64,000 bases of DNA from Polaribacter sp. SA4-10 (GCF_002163835.1 NZ_CP019331.1:1178001-1242000), one strand, 5' to 3'; shown: positions 50,334-60,208, counted from the first letter of the stretch. The notes: generated by a model not told the origin, from the letters alone. Numbers and translations are program-made.

Positions 50334-52806
50334 AATTATTTTAGGTTTCTTATTTATACTTTTTTATGGTTGCAATACATTAGAAAGCGACCTTCCAATT
50401 GTTATAAAAATGAATAAAAATTGGCAATTTAAAGGTGTTGATACTTTAGAATGGAAAAAGGCAACAGTTCCTGGAAATGTATTTACTGATTTATTAGATC
50501 ACAAAATAATTGCCCCTCCTTTTATCAAAAATAATGAAGAAAGAGTACAATGGGTTTCTGATAAAAGTTGGGAATATAAAACCACGTTTACCCTTTCAGA
50601 TGAAATTTTAAAAAAACAAAACATTGAATTAAACTTCGAAGGCTTAGACACCTATGCTAAAATTTATATTAATGGAAATTATCAATTAGACACAGATAAC
50701 GCATTTAAAAAATATTCGATATCATTAAAAGATATTCCGATAAGTAAATCAAATGAATTGAGAATAGTCTTTCAGAATACAAAAAGTTTTGAAAACTCTG
50801 CAAAACTAAATTCAAACTATAAATTACCGGAAGGAAATCGAATTTACACCCGAAAAGCACAATTTCAATATGGCTGGGATTGGGGACCAAAACTAAATAC
50901 TTCAGGGATTTGGAAACCCATAACTTTAAACGCTTGGAATGATCTAAAATTTAAAAACATTTACATTAAGCAAAAAGAAATCGACAAGGAAAAGGCACTA
51001 CTATCAGTTGAAATAATCATAGAAAGTTCCTCTAACAAAAACATACAACTTTTTACAAAGATTAATACAGATATCATTTCGTCTAATATTGCTCTAAAAA
51101 AAGGAAAACACACCTATAAAGTTCCAATCGAAATCATAAACCCGAAATTATGGTGGACACATAATTTAGGAAATCCATATTTGTATAATTTTAATTTTCA
51201 ATTGATTTCTGATGGTAAAATAAAAGATGAAAAATCTATTAAAAAAGGAATTAGAACGATAAAACTAATCACAAAAAAAGATACTATTGGTGAATCTTTC
51301 TATTTTGAATTGAATGGAAAACCGGTTTATGTAAAAGGGGCAAACTATATTCCGCAAAACAGTTTTCAAAATAAAGTGACCAATCAACATTATGAAAAAT
51401 TGTTATCTGATGTTGTTGAATCTAATATGAATATGTTGCGAGTTTGGGGAGGTGGAATTTATGAAAATGATATTTTTTATGACTTGTGTGATCAAAAAGG
51501 AATTTTGGTTTGGCAAGATTTCATGTTTGCCTGCGCTATGTATCCCGGAGATATTGAATTCTTAGCGAATGTGGAAGAAGAAGCAGAACAACAAATTAAA
51601 AATTTAAGAAATCATGCATCGATTGCCTTGTGGTGTGGGAATAATGAAAATTCTGAAGGTTGGAAACGTTGGGGATGGCAAAACAATAGGACTAAAAAGG
51701 AGAAAGAAGAAATCTGGGGTGATTATTTGGCAGTATTTGACACCATTTTACCCAATGCAGTTGCTGAATTTAGTGAAACTGATTATTGGGAAACTTCACC
51801 CAAATATGGACGTGGAAATCCGAAATATCAAACAGAAGGCGATGCGCACGATTGGTGGGTTTGGCATGATGGCTATCCGTTTGAACATTTTGAAAAGAAT
51901 GTACCAAGATTTATGAGTGAATTTGGATTCCAATCTTTTCCGAGTTTTGAAACGATGAAATATATAAATCAGACTGAAGAAGTTACTTTAATGACAGATT
52001 CATGGAAATCTCATCAAAAACATGCTAGAGGGCTTAAATTGATTTTTGATTATATGGAACGTGATTATAAGGTTCCCACAAATGACGCTGACTATATATA
52101 TGTAAGTCAGTTATTACAAGCCAAAGGAATTGTCATGGGAATTGAAGCGCATAGAAGGGCAAAACCAACTAATATGGGTACTTTATATTGGCAATTAAAT
52201 GATTGCTGGCCAGCAATTTCTTGGTCGAGTATCGATTATTTTGGAAACTGGAAAGCCTTGCAATACAAAGCTAAAAAGGCTTTTGAAAATATTTTAATTT
52301 CATCGGTAATTGAAAATGGAAATGTAAAAACCTTTGTTATAAATGATACTTTTGAGTATTTAAAAGGAAACTTAAAACTGAGAGTGATCGATTTTTATGG
52401 GAAGGAATATTTAAGAAAAGATACTATTATTACAGTAAAAGAAAACGAAAGTAGACCTGTACATCAAGCAGAATTCAATGCTGTTTTTAAAGATATAAAA
52501 TCTGAAATAGTATTAATAACTGAATTTAACAATGAAAAATCGTACTTCTATTTTTCAAAGCCTAAAAATTTAAACTTACCAAAAGGAGATATTCAACAAA
52601 AAATTTCTAAAACAAAAGAGGGTTTTTCCATTACTTTAAAAAGTGATGTGTTACAAAAGGATGTGTTTTTATTCACAAAAGAAAAAGGACACTTTTCTGA
52701 CAACTTCTTTGATTTAATGCCTAATGAAATTAAGATTCTCGAATTTAAAACCACCAAAACTTCTTTGGATGATTTACAGATCAAAACGTTGAATAAAATA
52801 CTTTAG
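50326..52806 (+). CDS. GH2 beta-mannosidase lipoprotein
   Basis: 826 residues, lipoprotein signal (GFLFILFYGCNT). Domain order: jelly roll (about 25-200), Ig-like, TIM barrel, C-terminal domains. Beta-mannosidase hallmarks: YTRKAQFQYGWDWGP, MLRVWGGGIYEND, DLCDQKGILVWQDFMFACA. The acid/base is Glu441 in WCGNNENSEGW and the nucleophile Glu532 in FMSEFGFQSFPS. It would cleave the Man-beta-1,4-GlcNAc bond of the N-glycan core after GH92 trimming. It overlaps cutC by 8 bp. Confidence 0.92.
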   Translation: MHKIILGFLFILFYGCNTLESDLPIVIKMNKNWQFKGVDTLEWKKATVPGNVFTDLLDHKIIAPPFIKNNEERVQWVSDKSWEYKTTFTLSDEILKKQNIELNFEGLDTYAKIYINGNYQLDTDNAFKKYSISLKDIPISKSNELRIVFQNTKSFENSAKLNSNYKLPEGNRIYTRKAQFQYGWDWGPKLNTSGIWKPITLNAWNDLKFKNIYIKQKEIDKEKALLSVEIIIESSSNKNIQLFTKINTDIISSNIALKKGKHTYKVPIEIINPKLWWTHNLGNPYLYNFNFQLISDGKIKDEKSIKKGIRTIKLITKKDTIGESFYFELNGKPVYVKGANYIPQNSFQNKVTNQHYEKLLSDVVESNMNMLRVWGGGIYENDIFYDLCDQKGILVWQDFMFACAMYPGDIEFLANVEEEAEQQIKNLRNHASIALWCGNNENSEGWKRWGWQNNRTKKEKEEIWGDYLAVFDTILPNAVAEFSETDYWETSPKYGRGNPKYQTEGDAHDWWVWHDGYPFEHFEKNVPRFMSEFGFQSFPSFETMKYINQTEEVTLMTDSWKSHQKHARGLKLIFDYMERDYKVPTNDADYIYVSQLLQAKGIVMGIEAHRRAKPTNMGTLYWQLNDCWPAISWSSIDYFGNWKALQYKAKKAFENILISSVIENGNVKTFVINDTFEYLKGNLKLRVIDFYGKEYLRKDTIITVKENESRPVHQAEFNAVFKDIKSEIVLITEFNNEKSYFYFSKPKNLNLPKGDIQQKISKTKEGFSITLKSDVLQKDVFLFTKEKGHFSDNFFDLMPNEIKILEFKTTKTSLDDLQIKTLNKIL

Positions 52807-52885
52807 CGGAATATTATTACGACAAAGTTTAAGGAAGAATTTAAAATAAGTTGGAGGCTTGAGGTTTATTACTACTTCTTATTTA

Positions 52886-53842
52886 TTACTTTTTATTAAA
52901 AAACTGCGATTCTAAGAAACCTAAACCATACCCTAAAAATTGGGTTAGAGAAGTAAAAATACTTAAAAAAGCTACATATATATTTTTGTTTTGAAAGAAG
53001 GAATCCAAGAAAATTAGCAGGAAATAAAATCCATAGAAATAGAGTAATTGATGGTAACCAAAAATTGCTAAAATAATACTGATATCGATACCAATAATAA
53101 AAACACTAGGAAACCAATACGTGATTTTGGCAGTTTCCGGATACTTTTTATTCAATAAAGGTCTTGCAGTTCCAAATCCAAAAGTTTGTTTAAAAAATTG
53201 TTGAATGCTACTTCTACGTTTATGATATACAAACGCTTTTTCTATCAATTGAGTTTCAAAACCATTTTTCCAAAGTCTAAAAGTTAAATCGATGTCTTCT
53301 CCGTTTTTCATTTCAGAAAAACCTTGTGTTTTTTCAAATGCAATTTTAGACAGTCCTAAATTAAAGCTTCTTGGTTGAAACTTACCAACTGCTTGTTTCT
53401 TACCTCTAATTCCGCCTGTTGTTAAAACAGCAGTCATAGAATAATTAATTGCTTTTTGCAACGGAGTAAAACTTGTATGTGCAGCGTCTGGGCCACCAAA
53501 AGCAGCGGTAAACTTATTTTCTAAAGCATTCTTTACTTCAGATAAATATTGTTTTGGTAGAAGAACATCAGAATCTAAGATGATAAAATAGTTTCCTAAA
53601 GCTTTTTGCATTCCGAAATTACGGCTTGCTCCTGCGCCACTATTTTCTTTATAGAAATACTTTAAATTTAGTTGCTCCTTATATTTACCTATAACTTTAT
53701 CACTTTTATTAGTTGAACCATCTTCAATTATTAGCACTTCAAAATCATTAGAAAAATCTTGATTTACAAGACTTTCTAATAATTCGCCCATTTCAATTGG
53801 ACGATTATAAACGGGGATTATGATGGTAAAAAGTAGTTTCAA
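52886..53842 (-). CDS. Family 2 glycosyltransferase, membrane-associated
   Basis: About 319 residues. GT-A fold: LLFTIIIPVYNRPIEMGELL at the start, IEDGSTNKSD, NFGMQKALGNYFIILDSDVL with DSD as metal-binding motif, GGEDIDLT-like KNGEDIDLTFRLW as the ED motif. Two or three hydrophobic segments close the protein. The open frame extends to 54022, but the first 60 residues are Lys/Phe-rich and lack conservation character; the TTG at 53842 places the start right before the first GT2 strand and is preferred. Likely substrate: a surface polysaccharide or glycolipid precursor. Confidence 0.85.
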   Translation of the reverse strand: MKLLFTIIIPVYNRPIEMGELLESLVNQDFSNDFEVLIIEDGSTNKSDKVIGKYKEQLNLKYFYKENSGAGASRNFGMQKALGNYFIILDSDVLLPKQYLSEVKNALENKFTAAFGGPDAAHTSFTPLQKAINYSMTAVLTTGGIRGKKQAVGKFQPRSFNLGLSKIAFEKTQGFSEMKNGEDIDLTFRLWKNGFETQLIEKAFVYHKRRSSIQQFFKQTFGFGTARPLLNKKYPETAKITYWFPSVFIIGIDISIILAIFGYHQLLYFYGFYFLLIFLDSFFQNKNIYVAFLSIFTSLTQFLGYGLGFLESQFFNKK

Positions 53843-54021
53843 AGTTGAATGACTATTAAAATTTTTTGTAATGTAAATGTAGAGAAATAAAAAAAGTTGA
53901 AAGTTCTTATTGCTAAAAATCTTCAACTTTAAATAGTATAATTGCTTTTTAAATTCTCTAAAAGCGAACAACAAGTCTAGCGCAGATTGAAGAGGCATCC
54001 TTTTTATTTCTTTTTTTAACA

Positions 54022-54146
54022 AGCGTGATTACGAGGAACGAAGTAATCTCTTTCAGGTGAAGAGATTGCCACAGTTTATAAAAAAGTAAACTTCGTAATG
54101 ACAGCAATAAAAAGATATAACGTAAAGCTGGAAATAGCTTCTAAAA
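54022..54146. repeat. Dispersed repeat (copy 2)
   Basis: Contains GCGTGATTACGAGGAACGAA, GTAATCTC, GAGATTGCC and CTTCGTAATGACAG, the last forming an inverted match with the first. Similar in order to 39523-39655. This is the flavobacterial 'CGTCATTGCGAGGAACGAAG' type of interspersed repeat and lies in the gap between two minus-strand genes. Confidence 0.55.
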
Positions 54147-54149
54147 AAA

Positions 54150-54956
54150 TTACTCAAACTTTTCCATTACGGCATCACTAACTCCCATATTAGAAAAGCC
54201 ACCATCATGAAATAAATTTTGTAAAGTAACTTTTTTTGTTAAATCTGAAAACAGAGAAATGGTATAGTCTGCACATTCTAAAGCGGTTGCATTCCCTAAC
54301 GGACTCATTTTTTCTGCATACGCTATAAAACCATCAAAACCTTTTACTCCGGTTCCTGCTGTAGTTGGTGTTGGAGACTGAGAAATGGTGTTTACACGCA
54401 CTTTATGATCACGACCAAAGAAGTACCCAAAACTACGTGCAATGCTTTCTAAGTAGGCTTTATTATCTGCCATATCATTATAATCTGGAAAAACTCTTTG
54501 TGCAGCCATATAAGTTAATGCAACAATACTACCCCATTCTTTCATGGCATTTTTGTTGTATAAAACATTCATTGTTTTATGAAAAGAAACTGCAGAAACA
54601 TCCCAACCTTTTGTTGTGAAATCGTAATTTGGATCTGTATATGATTTCCCTTTTCTAACATTTACAGACATACCAATTGAGTGTAAAACAAAATCAATTT
54701 TACCGCCCAAAATCTCCATAGATTTTTCTACCAGGTTTTCTAAATCTTCAATTGAAGTTGCATCTGCTGGAATAATTTGAGCACCTGTTTTTTTTGCTAA
54801 AGCATCTAATTGCCCCATTCTAATAGAAGCTGGTGCATTTGTTAATACAAATTCTGCTCCTTCTTCTTTTGCTCTTTCAGCCGTTTTCCAAGCAATAGAA
54901 TGTTCATTTAAAGCACCAAAAATGATTCCTTTTTTTCCTTTTAGTAAGTTGTACAT
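54150..54956 (-). CDS. fabI: Enoyl-[acyl-carrier-protein] reductase (NADH)
   Basis: 268 residues, SDR fold of the FabI type. NAD-binding start GKKGIIFGALNEHSIAW, DVTS-like PADATSIEDL, FVLHSIGMS, catalytic Tyr and Lys in YNDMADNKAYLE, and the substrate-loop/C-terminal block TISQSPTPTTAGTGV then LFHDGGFSNMGVS. It performs the last reduction of each fatty-acid elongation cycle. Single cytoplasmic enzyme; full length. Confidence 0.95.
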   Translation of the reverse strand: MYNLLKGKKGIIFGALNEHSIAWKTAERAKEEGAEFVLTNAPASIRMGQLDALAKKTGAQIIPADATSIEDLENLVEKSMEILGGKIDFVLHSIGMSVNVRKGKSYTDPNYDFTTKGWDVSAVSFHKTMNVLYNKNAMKEWGSIVALTYMAAQRVFPDYNDMADNKAYLESIARSFGYFFGRDHKVRVNTISQSPTPTTAGTGVKGFDGFIAYAEKMSPLGNATALECADYTISLFSDLTKKVTLQNLFHDGGFSNMGVSDAVMEKFE

Positions 54957-55060
54957 TGTGCTGATTATTCGTGTTTGGTTTGTATATTATATGAGATTTC
55001 TCAATCGTTTTCAAACTCATTTCGAAATGACATGCTCACTTATTTTTAGTTTTATCAAAA

Positions 55061-56713
55061 CTAATTCAGTAATTCTTTTGCGTGCGTAAGTGCCGAATCG
55101 GAAATATCTTTTCCACTTAACATTTCTGCAATTTCAACAATTCTTTCTTGGGTAGACAATTGTTTTAAATTGGTTGTAGTAATTCCTTTTATTTCTTCTT
55201 TATAAACTTTGTAGTGATTGCTTCCTTTCGCTGCAATTTGAGGTAAATGCGTAATTGCAATTACTTGCATATTAGTACTCATATCTTGCATTATAGCTGC
55301 AATTTTATTAGAAACTTCACCAGAAACTCCGGTATCAATTTCATCAAAAATAATAGTTGGTAATTGTGTATTTGTTGATAAGACTTTCTTTACAGATAGC
55401 ATTATTCTTGATAATTCTCCTCCTGAAGCTACTTTCTTCAACTCACCAAAATTACCTCCTTTATTTGCAGAAAATAAAAATTCTAATTCGTCTTTTCCGT
55501 TTGATAAATAGTTTTTTGATGGTTTTATTTTGATAGAAAAACGGGCGTTTTCCATCCCTAAATCTGCCAATAATTTTTCTAATTCTTTTGTTAGCTTTGG
55601 TGTTGAATTAGTTCTTGCTTTCGAAATTAAACCTGCAACTTTATCTAACTTTTCTGAAACTGAATCTATTTCCTTTTGCTTTTTATTGATAACTTCACCT
55701 GCCGATTCTACAACGCCTACTTTTTCTGATAAATCTTCAAATACAGTTACTAATTCTTTATTTGAACTTACTGCATGTTTCTTCTGTAAATTATACAATA
55801 ATTGCAGTCTGTCATTAATTTCTTCTGCTTCATTAGGATTAAAATCTATATTCTCATTTGCATTTTCTAACTCAGCAACAATATCATCAATCTCAATTTT
55901 TACCGAAGTAACACGTGCTGAAATCTCTTGATATTCTTTAGAAAACGATGAAATTTTAGTCAGTCTATTTTCTAAAGTATTTAATAAATTCTGAATTCCG
56001 ATTTCTTCATTAACTGTAAGTTCTAAAGCTTCAGATAAATTGTCTTTAATAGCTTCTATATTATTTAATTTCTCTAACTTTTCTTCTAAAACGGCTTGCT
56101 CATCAACTTTAACTTTAGCTTCTTCTAATTCTTTAAATAAGTGTAAATTATAATCGTATTGTTGATTTGCTTCTTTTTGTATATTCTCTAATTCAACCAA
56201 TTCTTTTTTTAATTGACTTAATTGTACAAAGCCTCTTTTATAAGAAGAAATTCGTTCTTTATTTTTTGCTAATGCATCAATTACTGTAAACTGAAAACTA
56301 GTATCAGACAGTTGCATTGTTTGATGTTGTGAATGTACATCAATCAATTTAGATCTTAATTGATTTAAAACAGCTAACGTAACTGGCGTATCATTTACAA
56401 AGGCTCTTGATTTACCTGATGGCAAAATCTCTCTTCTAATAATGGTTTCCGTTTCGAAGTCTAAATCGACTTGATTAAAAAAATCTTCTAAATTATAATT
56501 TAAAATAGCAAGTCTTGCTTCTACAACACATTTTCTAGAAGTGTCTTTTAAAGATGATAAATCTGCCCTATTTCCTAAAACCAAACCTAAAGCCCCTAAA
56601 AGTATCGACTTCCCTGCTCCTGTTTCTCCTGTTATTATTGATAATCCCGAAGAAAAATTAATAGATAACTGATTGATTAACGCGTAATTATTTATGGATA
56701 GTTGTGTTAGCAA
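55061..56713 (-). CDS. recN: DNA repair protein RecN
   Basis: 550 residues, SMC-like ATPase. Walker A GETGAGKSILL near residue 31, long coiled coil (about 155-380; for example KELVELENIQKEANQQYDYN), signature SGGELSRIML and Walker B TIIFDEIDTGVSG, followed by QVIAITHLPQIAA. RecN organises broken ends for recombinational repair. It is the last gene of the bamD-rpoZ-coaBC-DUF4835-recN run on the minus strand, 78 bp after DUF4835. Confidence 0.95.
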   Translation of the reverse strand: MLTQLSINNYALINQLSINFSSGLSIITGETGAGKSILLGALGLVLGNRADLSSLKDTSRKCVVEARLAILNYNLEDFFNQVDLDFETETIIRREILPSGKSRAFVNDTPVTLAVLNQLRSKLIDVHSQHQTMQLSDTSFQFTVIDALAKNKERISSYKRGFVQLSQLKKELVELENIQKEANQQYDYNLHLFKELEEAKVKVDEQAVLEEKLEKLNNIEAIKDNLSEALELTVNEEIGIQNLLNTLENRLTKISSFSKEYQEISARVTSVKIEIDDIVAELENANENIDFNPNEAEEINDRLQLLYNLQKKHAVSSNKELVTVFEDLSEKVGVVESAGEVINKKQKEIDSVSEKLDKVAGLISKARTNSTPKLTKELEKLLADLGMENARFSIKIKPSKNYLSNGKDELEFLFSANKGGNFGELKKVASGGELSRIMLSVKKVLSTNTQLPTIIFDEIDTGVSGEVSNKIAAIMQDMSTNMQVIAITHLPQIAAKGSNHYKVYKEEIKGITTTNLKQLSTQERIVEIAEMLSGKDISDSALTHAKELLN

Positions 56714-56791
56714 ATCTTTAAAAATTAGAGCTTAAAAGTAACTATTTTAATTTAGAATTAATAATAAAATGCAAGTTGAACACTAAAACTG

Positions 56792-57682
56792 CTATTCAAT
56801 ATCTTTCCACTTATTATTATTGTTTGGAGAAATTTTCCTTAAAGTCTGTACCAACTTTGAAGTATTCCTTGTATTTGGCCCATCAGAATACACATTAACA
56901 ATTTCATCTGCTTTGGCATCAAAAAATAATCTGATTAAGTAATTACCAACCGTTTTATTGTAAATCCTTTCTAAAGATAAAGCAGCGTCTTCAATATTTT
57001 GTTTTGCCTTATTTTTATTTGAAGAAAAATTATCAAAACCATTTCTATGGTAGTTGTATAAAGCGTCTCTAAAGCTCTTTAATTTAGGAGACATTAAATT
57101 ATCTATTAATAAATAACGGTTTTGTTTACCAACTTGATTAGACCAAGCAGCTTGTCCACTTTGTTGTGCTTGCAACATTACGTTTTGTGCTTCTTTTAGA
57201 TATTCTTCTCCTCCGTATTTTTTAAAGGTATCTGCATCAGCTCCTAGAATTACATTTACATAAAAAACAATGGTAGAAACTAAATTACTATCAAAAGAGT
57301 TTTTATTATAAATTAGAGGATCAAACTCATTATACTTAAAGCTAAAATCATTGTCTTTAAGGTTTAATACTGGTGATGCGTACGTAGAACCAAAAACAGG
57401 TCTTGTAGACTGTACCTGCAATGTTGCTTTAAACATATTTGCATCTCTAGAAGTAATAATAATTGTCATTGCACAATCTATTCTTTCTTCTGTTTTTACT
57501 GTTTGATTCGTCCATTTTGTCTGATTAATATACTCATTTAAGGACTTTTGTAATGTTGTAAAAACTTGTTTATTAGAACCAGAAATTTGCTCTGAATTAA
57601 CTGTTATTAAACAATTTAACTCTTGTGCATTTATGTTAAAAATAGAAAATAATACTGCAAAAAGAAAAACAAGTTTACGCAT
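56792..57682 (-). CDS. DUF4835 family periplasmic protein (PorD-type)
   Basis: 296 residues with signal peptide (LVFLFAVLFSIFNINAQ) and the DUF4835 pattern: LNCLITVNSEQISGSNKQVF, TQQ-like QVQSTRPVFGSTYASPVLN, DNDFSFKYNEFDPLIYN and YLLIDNLMSPKLKSFRDALY. Family members are restricted to Bacteroidota; some databases name it PorD and link it to type IX secretion, which I recall but cannot verify here. The start overlaps coaBC by 8 bp, showing translational coupling. Complete. Confidence 0.85.
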   Translation of the reverse strand: MRKLVFLFAVLFSIFNINAQELNCLITVNSEQISGSNKQVFTTLQKSLNEYINQTKWTNQTVKTEERIDCAMTIIITSRDANMFKATLQVQSTRPVFGSTYASPVLNLKDNDFSFKYNEFDPLIYNKNSFDSNLVSTIVFYVNVILGADADTFKKYGGEEYLKEAQNVMLQAQQSGQAAWSNQVGKQNRYLLIDNLMSPKLKSFRDALYNYHRNGFDNFSSNKNKAKQNIEDAALSLERIYNKTVGNYLIRLFFDAKADEIVNVYSDGPNTRNTSKLVQTLRKISPNNNNKWKDIE

Positions 57683-58886
57683 TTATTTTATTGATTATTT
57701 CGTTCATAATATCCTTAGCCACTTCTACTTTAGACTTTAATTCAAATGATTTTTCATTTAAATCTTTATCAATAATAGTAATTTTATTTGTGTCTGTAGC
57801 AAAACCTGCACCTTTATCTTGTAATGAGTTTAATACAATGGCATCTAAATTCTTATGTTTTAGTTTGCCTTTCGCATTTTCTAGCTCATTATTTGTTTCC
57901 AAAGCAAAACCTACTAAAAATTGATTCTTTTTAATAGCTCCCAAAGAAGCTAAAATATCTTTTGTAGGTGCTAGTTCTATTTGTAACGCTGTATCCGTCT
58001 TTTTTATTTTCTGATGTGCACTCTTTTTTGGTTTATAATCTGCAACTGCAGCTGAAAGTATTGCAATATCTACATTTTCAAAATAAGTATGAGCAGCATT
58101 ATACATTTCATCCGCAGAAACTACATCAATTCTTTGTACAAATGAATGTTGAATTTTTTGATGACTTGGCCCTGAAATTAAATAAACCTCAGCACCTAAA
58201 TTAGCCGCTGCTTTTGCAATAGCAAACCCCATTTTACCAGAAGAATGATTTCCAATAAAACGCACAGGATCTATAGCTTCATAAGTTGGGCCAGCAGTAA
58301 TTAAAACTTTTTTTCCTTTTAGAGGTAATTTTGATAAGAGATCGTTTTCTATAAAAGTTACAATATCTTGTGGTTCTGCCATTCTTCCTTCTCCAACTAA
58401 ACCACTAGCTAATTCGCCAGAAGTTGCAGGAATAATAATATTGCCAAAACTTTGTAATTTGTCTAAACTTTCTTTTGTAGATGGATGAATGTACATATCC
58501 AAATCCATTGCAGGAGCAAAATAAACTGGACACTTTGCAGATAAATAGGTTGCTAACAACAAATTATCACATGTTCCATTTGCCATTTTAGCCATTGTAT
58601 TTGCAGTTGCAGGTGCAACTAACATATAATCTGCCCAAAGACCTAAATCTACGTGATTGTTCCATAACTCATTCTCATCTTCTTTATTGTAAAAAGCAGA
58701 ATGAACAGGGTTTTTAGAAAGTGTGGAAAGTGTAAGAGGTGTTATAAAATCTTTAGACGCAGGAGTCATAATAACTTTGACTTCTGCGCCTAATTTTATA
58801 AATAAACGGACTAAACTAGCCGTTTTATAAGCGGCAATTCCTGCAGTAATACCTAAAAGAATTTTTTTTCCGCTTAAAACAGACAT
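57675..58886 (-). CDS. coaBC: Bifunctional phosphopantothenoylcysteine decarboxylase / phosphopantothenate-cysteine ligase
   Basis: 403 residues. The CoaC half (about 1-180) has GKKILLGITAGIAAYKTASL, catalytic His in NNHVDLGLWADYMLVAPAT-like region and PAMDLDMYIHPS. The CoaB half (about 185-403) starts GKKVLITAGPTYEAIDPVRF, with IGNHSSGKMGFAIA and LVGFALETN. It converts 4'-phosphopantothenate plus cysteine to 4'-phosphopantetheine for CoA synthesis. It starts 1 bp after rpoZ. Confidence 0.95.
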   Translation of the reverse strand: MSVLSGKKILLGITAGIAAYKTASLVRLFIKLGAEVKVIMTPASKDFITPLTLSTLSKNPVHSAFYNKEDENELWNNHVDLGLWADYMLVAPATANTMAKMANGTCDNLLLATYLSAKCPVYFAPAMDLDMYIHPSTKESLDKLQSFGNIIIPATSGELASGLVGEGRMAEPQDIVTFIENDLLSKLPLKGKKVLITAGPTYEAIDPVRFIGNHSSGKMGFAIAKAAANLGAEVYLISGPSHQKIQHSFVQRIDVVSADEMYNAAHTYFENVDIAILSAAVADYKPKKSAHQKIKKTDTALQIELAPTKDILASLGAIKKNQFLVGFALETNNELENAKGKLKHKNLDAIVLNSLQDKGAGFATDTNKITIIDKDLNEKSFELKSKVEVAKDIMNEIINKINA

Positions 58887-58887
58887 A

Positions 58888-59208
58888 TTATTCTGTTTCT
58901 GGGCCTCTATGATAAACTTTACCTTCTAACCATTCTTCAACAGCCATTGCAGTTGGTTTTGGTAATTTTTCATAAAATTTAGAAACTTCAATTTGTTCTT
59001 TGTTTTCAAAAACTTCTTCTAAACTATCGTTATAAGTAGCAAATTCATCTAATTTATCTACTAATTCCTTTTTTAAATCAGAATTTATTTGAACTGCTCT
59101 TTTGGCAATGATAGAAATAGCTTCGTAAATGTTTCCAGTCTCCGCTTCAATTTCATTTTTATTATAAGTAATAGTACTTAATGGTGCCTTTGTATCTTTA
59201 TAATCCAT
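58888..59208 (-). CDS. rpoZ: RNA polymerase omega-like subunit
   Basis: 106 residues. Bacteroidota RpoZ form: TIYEAISIIAKRA-like NIYEAISIIAKRAVQINSDL, then KELVDKLDEFATYNDSLEEV and FYEKLPKPTAMAVEEWLEGK. It stabilises the beta' subunit. It lies 9 bp downstream of bamD and 1 bp before coaBC, the standard order in the family. Confidence 0.9.
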   Translation of the reverse strand: MDYKDTKAPLSTITYNKNEIEAETGNIYEAISIIAKRAVQINSDLKKELVDKLDEFATYNDSLEEVFENKEQIEVSKFYEKLPKPTAMAVEEWLEGKVYHRGPETE

Positions 59209-59217
59209 AATTTATTA

Positions 59218-60078
59218 TTATTTCTTTTGTAAACTAACTGTTTTCTTTTGTTTCGCTATTAATTCTTCAACTCTTTTATCTTCTGCTTGTAATGTGGCTA
59301 ACATTATATTTGAATCTTCCATAAATTGAGATTCAGGAAAATTTCTTTCTAGCTTTTCATATGCTTCTATAGCATCTTTAATTCTTTCTTGCCTTCTCCT
59401 ATCTGTACTTTTTAAAACAAAATCATGAGCTGCTTTTAATCTGTAATATAAAGCTTCCTCTTTAAACTCAGACCCTAAATAATCTGACAATAAGTTATCA
59501 AAAGCTTGTATTGCTGCTTTATAATTTCTTAAATCGTAATCTGCTGTTCTATAATATGTCTTCGCTATTTCAAAAGATTTCTTTTGCAATTTATAACGTA
59601 ACTCCTTGTAATGCTTATTTGCTTCAGGTATTTTTTCTGAATCTGGATACGTGTTTATAAAACTTTGAAAAGATGCTAATGCTTTATTTGTATCTGTTGG
59701 ATCTTTACTAAAAACTGGTGAAGCTAACTTATATCCGTATGCAGATAAAAATGCTGCTTCTTCTTTTTTAGAACTCTTTGGATAATTTTTTGCAAAACGA
59801 TCAAAATAATAACCAGCGGTAGTGTAATTTTTTTCATTAAAATTAGACTGAGCAACCATAAACTGAATACGCTCCATTTGTGGTTTACCCCTGTAGGTTG
59901 GTGTTATCTTCTCAAATAAACGCATTGCTTTGCTAAAATCTTTACTTTCGTATAGTTTTACTGCCATTTTATACTGCTCTTCGGCAGTACCTTTATTTAA
60001 TACTTTTTGATACTCGCCACATGAAAACAACAGTAGACTAAACATCAATAAATACGCTAAATTTTTAATTTTTTGCAT
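59218..60078 (-). CDS. bamD: Outer membrane assembly lipoprotein BamD
   Basis: 286 residues. Lipoprotein signal LLMFSLLLFSCGEY (Cys20). Five TPR-like helical pairs, beginning EEQYKMAVKLYESKDFSKAM and including FDRFAKNYPKSSKKEEAAFL and NKALASFQSFINTYPDSEKI. A basic C-terminal tail follows. It is part of the BAM complex that inserts beta-barrels into the outer membrane. First gene of the conserved operon. Confidence 0.92.
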   Translation of the reverse strand: MQKIKNLAYLLMFSLLLFSCGEYQKVLNKGTAEEQYKMAVKLYESKDFSKAMRLFEKITPTYRGKPQMERIQFMVAQSNFNEKNYTTAGYYFDRFAKNYPKSSKKEEAAFLSAYGYKLASPVFSKDPTDTNKALASFQSFINTYPDSEKIPEANKHYKELRYKLQKKSFEIAKTYYRTADYDLRNYKAAIQAFDNLLSDYLGSEFKEEALYYRLKAAHDFVLKSTDRRRQERIKDAIEAYEKLERNFPESQFMEDSNIMLATLQAEDKRVEELIAKQKKTVSLQKK

Positions 60079-60082
60079 CGGG

Positions 60083-60090
60083 CAAAATTA
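60083..60090 (-). promoter_or_regulatory. -7 box of the bamD operon
   Basis: Minus-strand TAATTTTG fits TAnnTTTG and ends 4 bp before the bamD ATG, so the message would be nearly leaderless. No good -33 TTG is visible. Confidence 0.4.
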
Positions 60091-60208
60091 GTTATAAATT
60101 ATGGAATATTAAAACGATTTTTTACACAGTTAATTGTGCAGTGCAATTATCAACAAAAAAGAGCAAAAATAAGGCTTTTTTGATACTAAAAGTTTGTTAA
60201 TATTATTA

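Noticed and set aside
51614..51916. 100-residue plus-strand frame within the beta-mannosidase gene
   Set aside because: Lies entirely inside the GH2 gene in another frame, over its conserved catalytic region.
53843..54022. 60-residue N-terminal extension of the GT2 glycosyltransferase
   Set aside because: The GT2 fold begins at residue 63; the upstream part is Lys/Phe-rich with no helix or signal typical of the family and is best read as untranslated.
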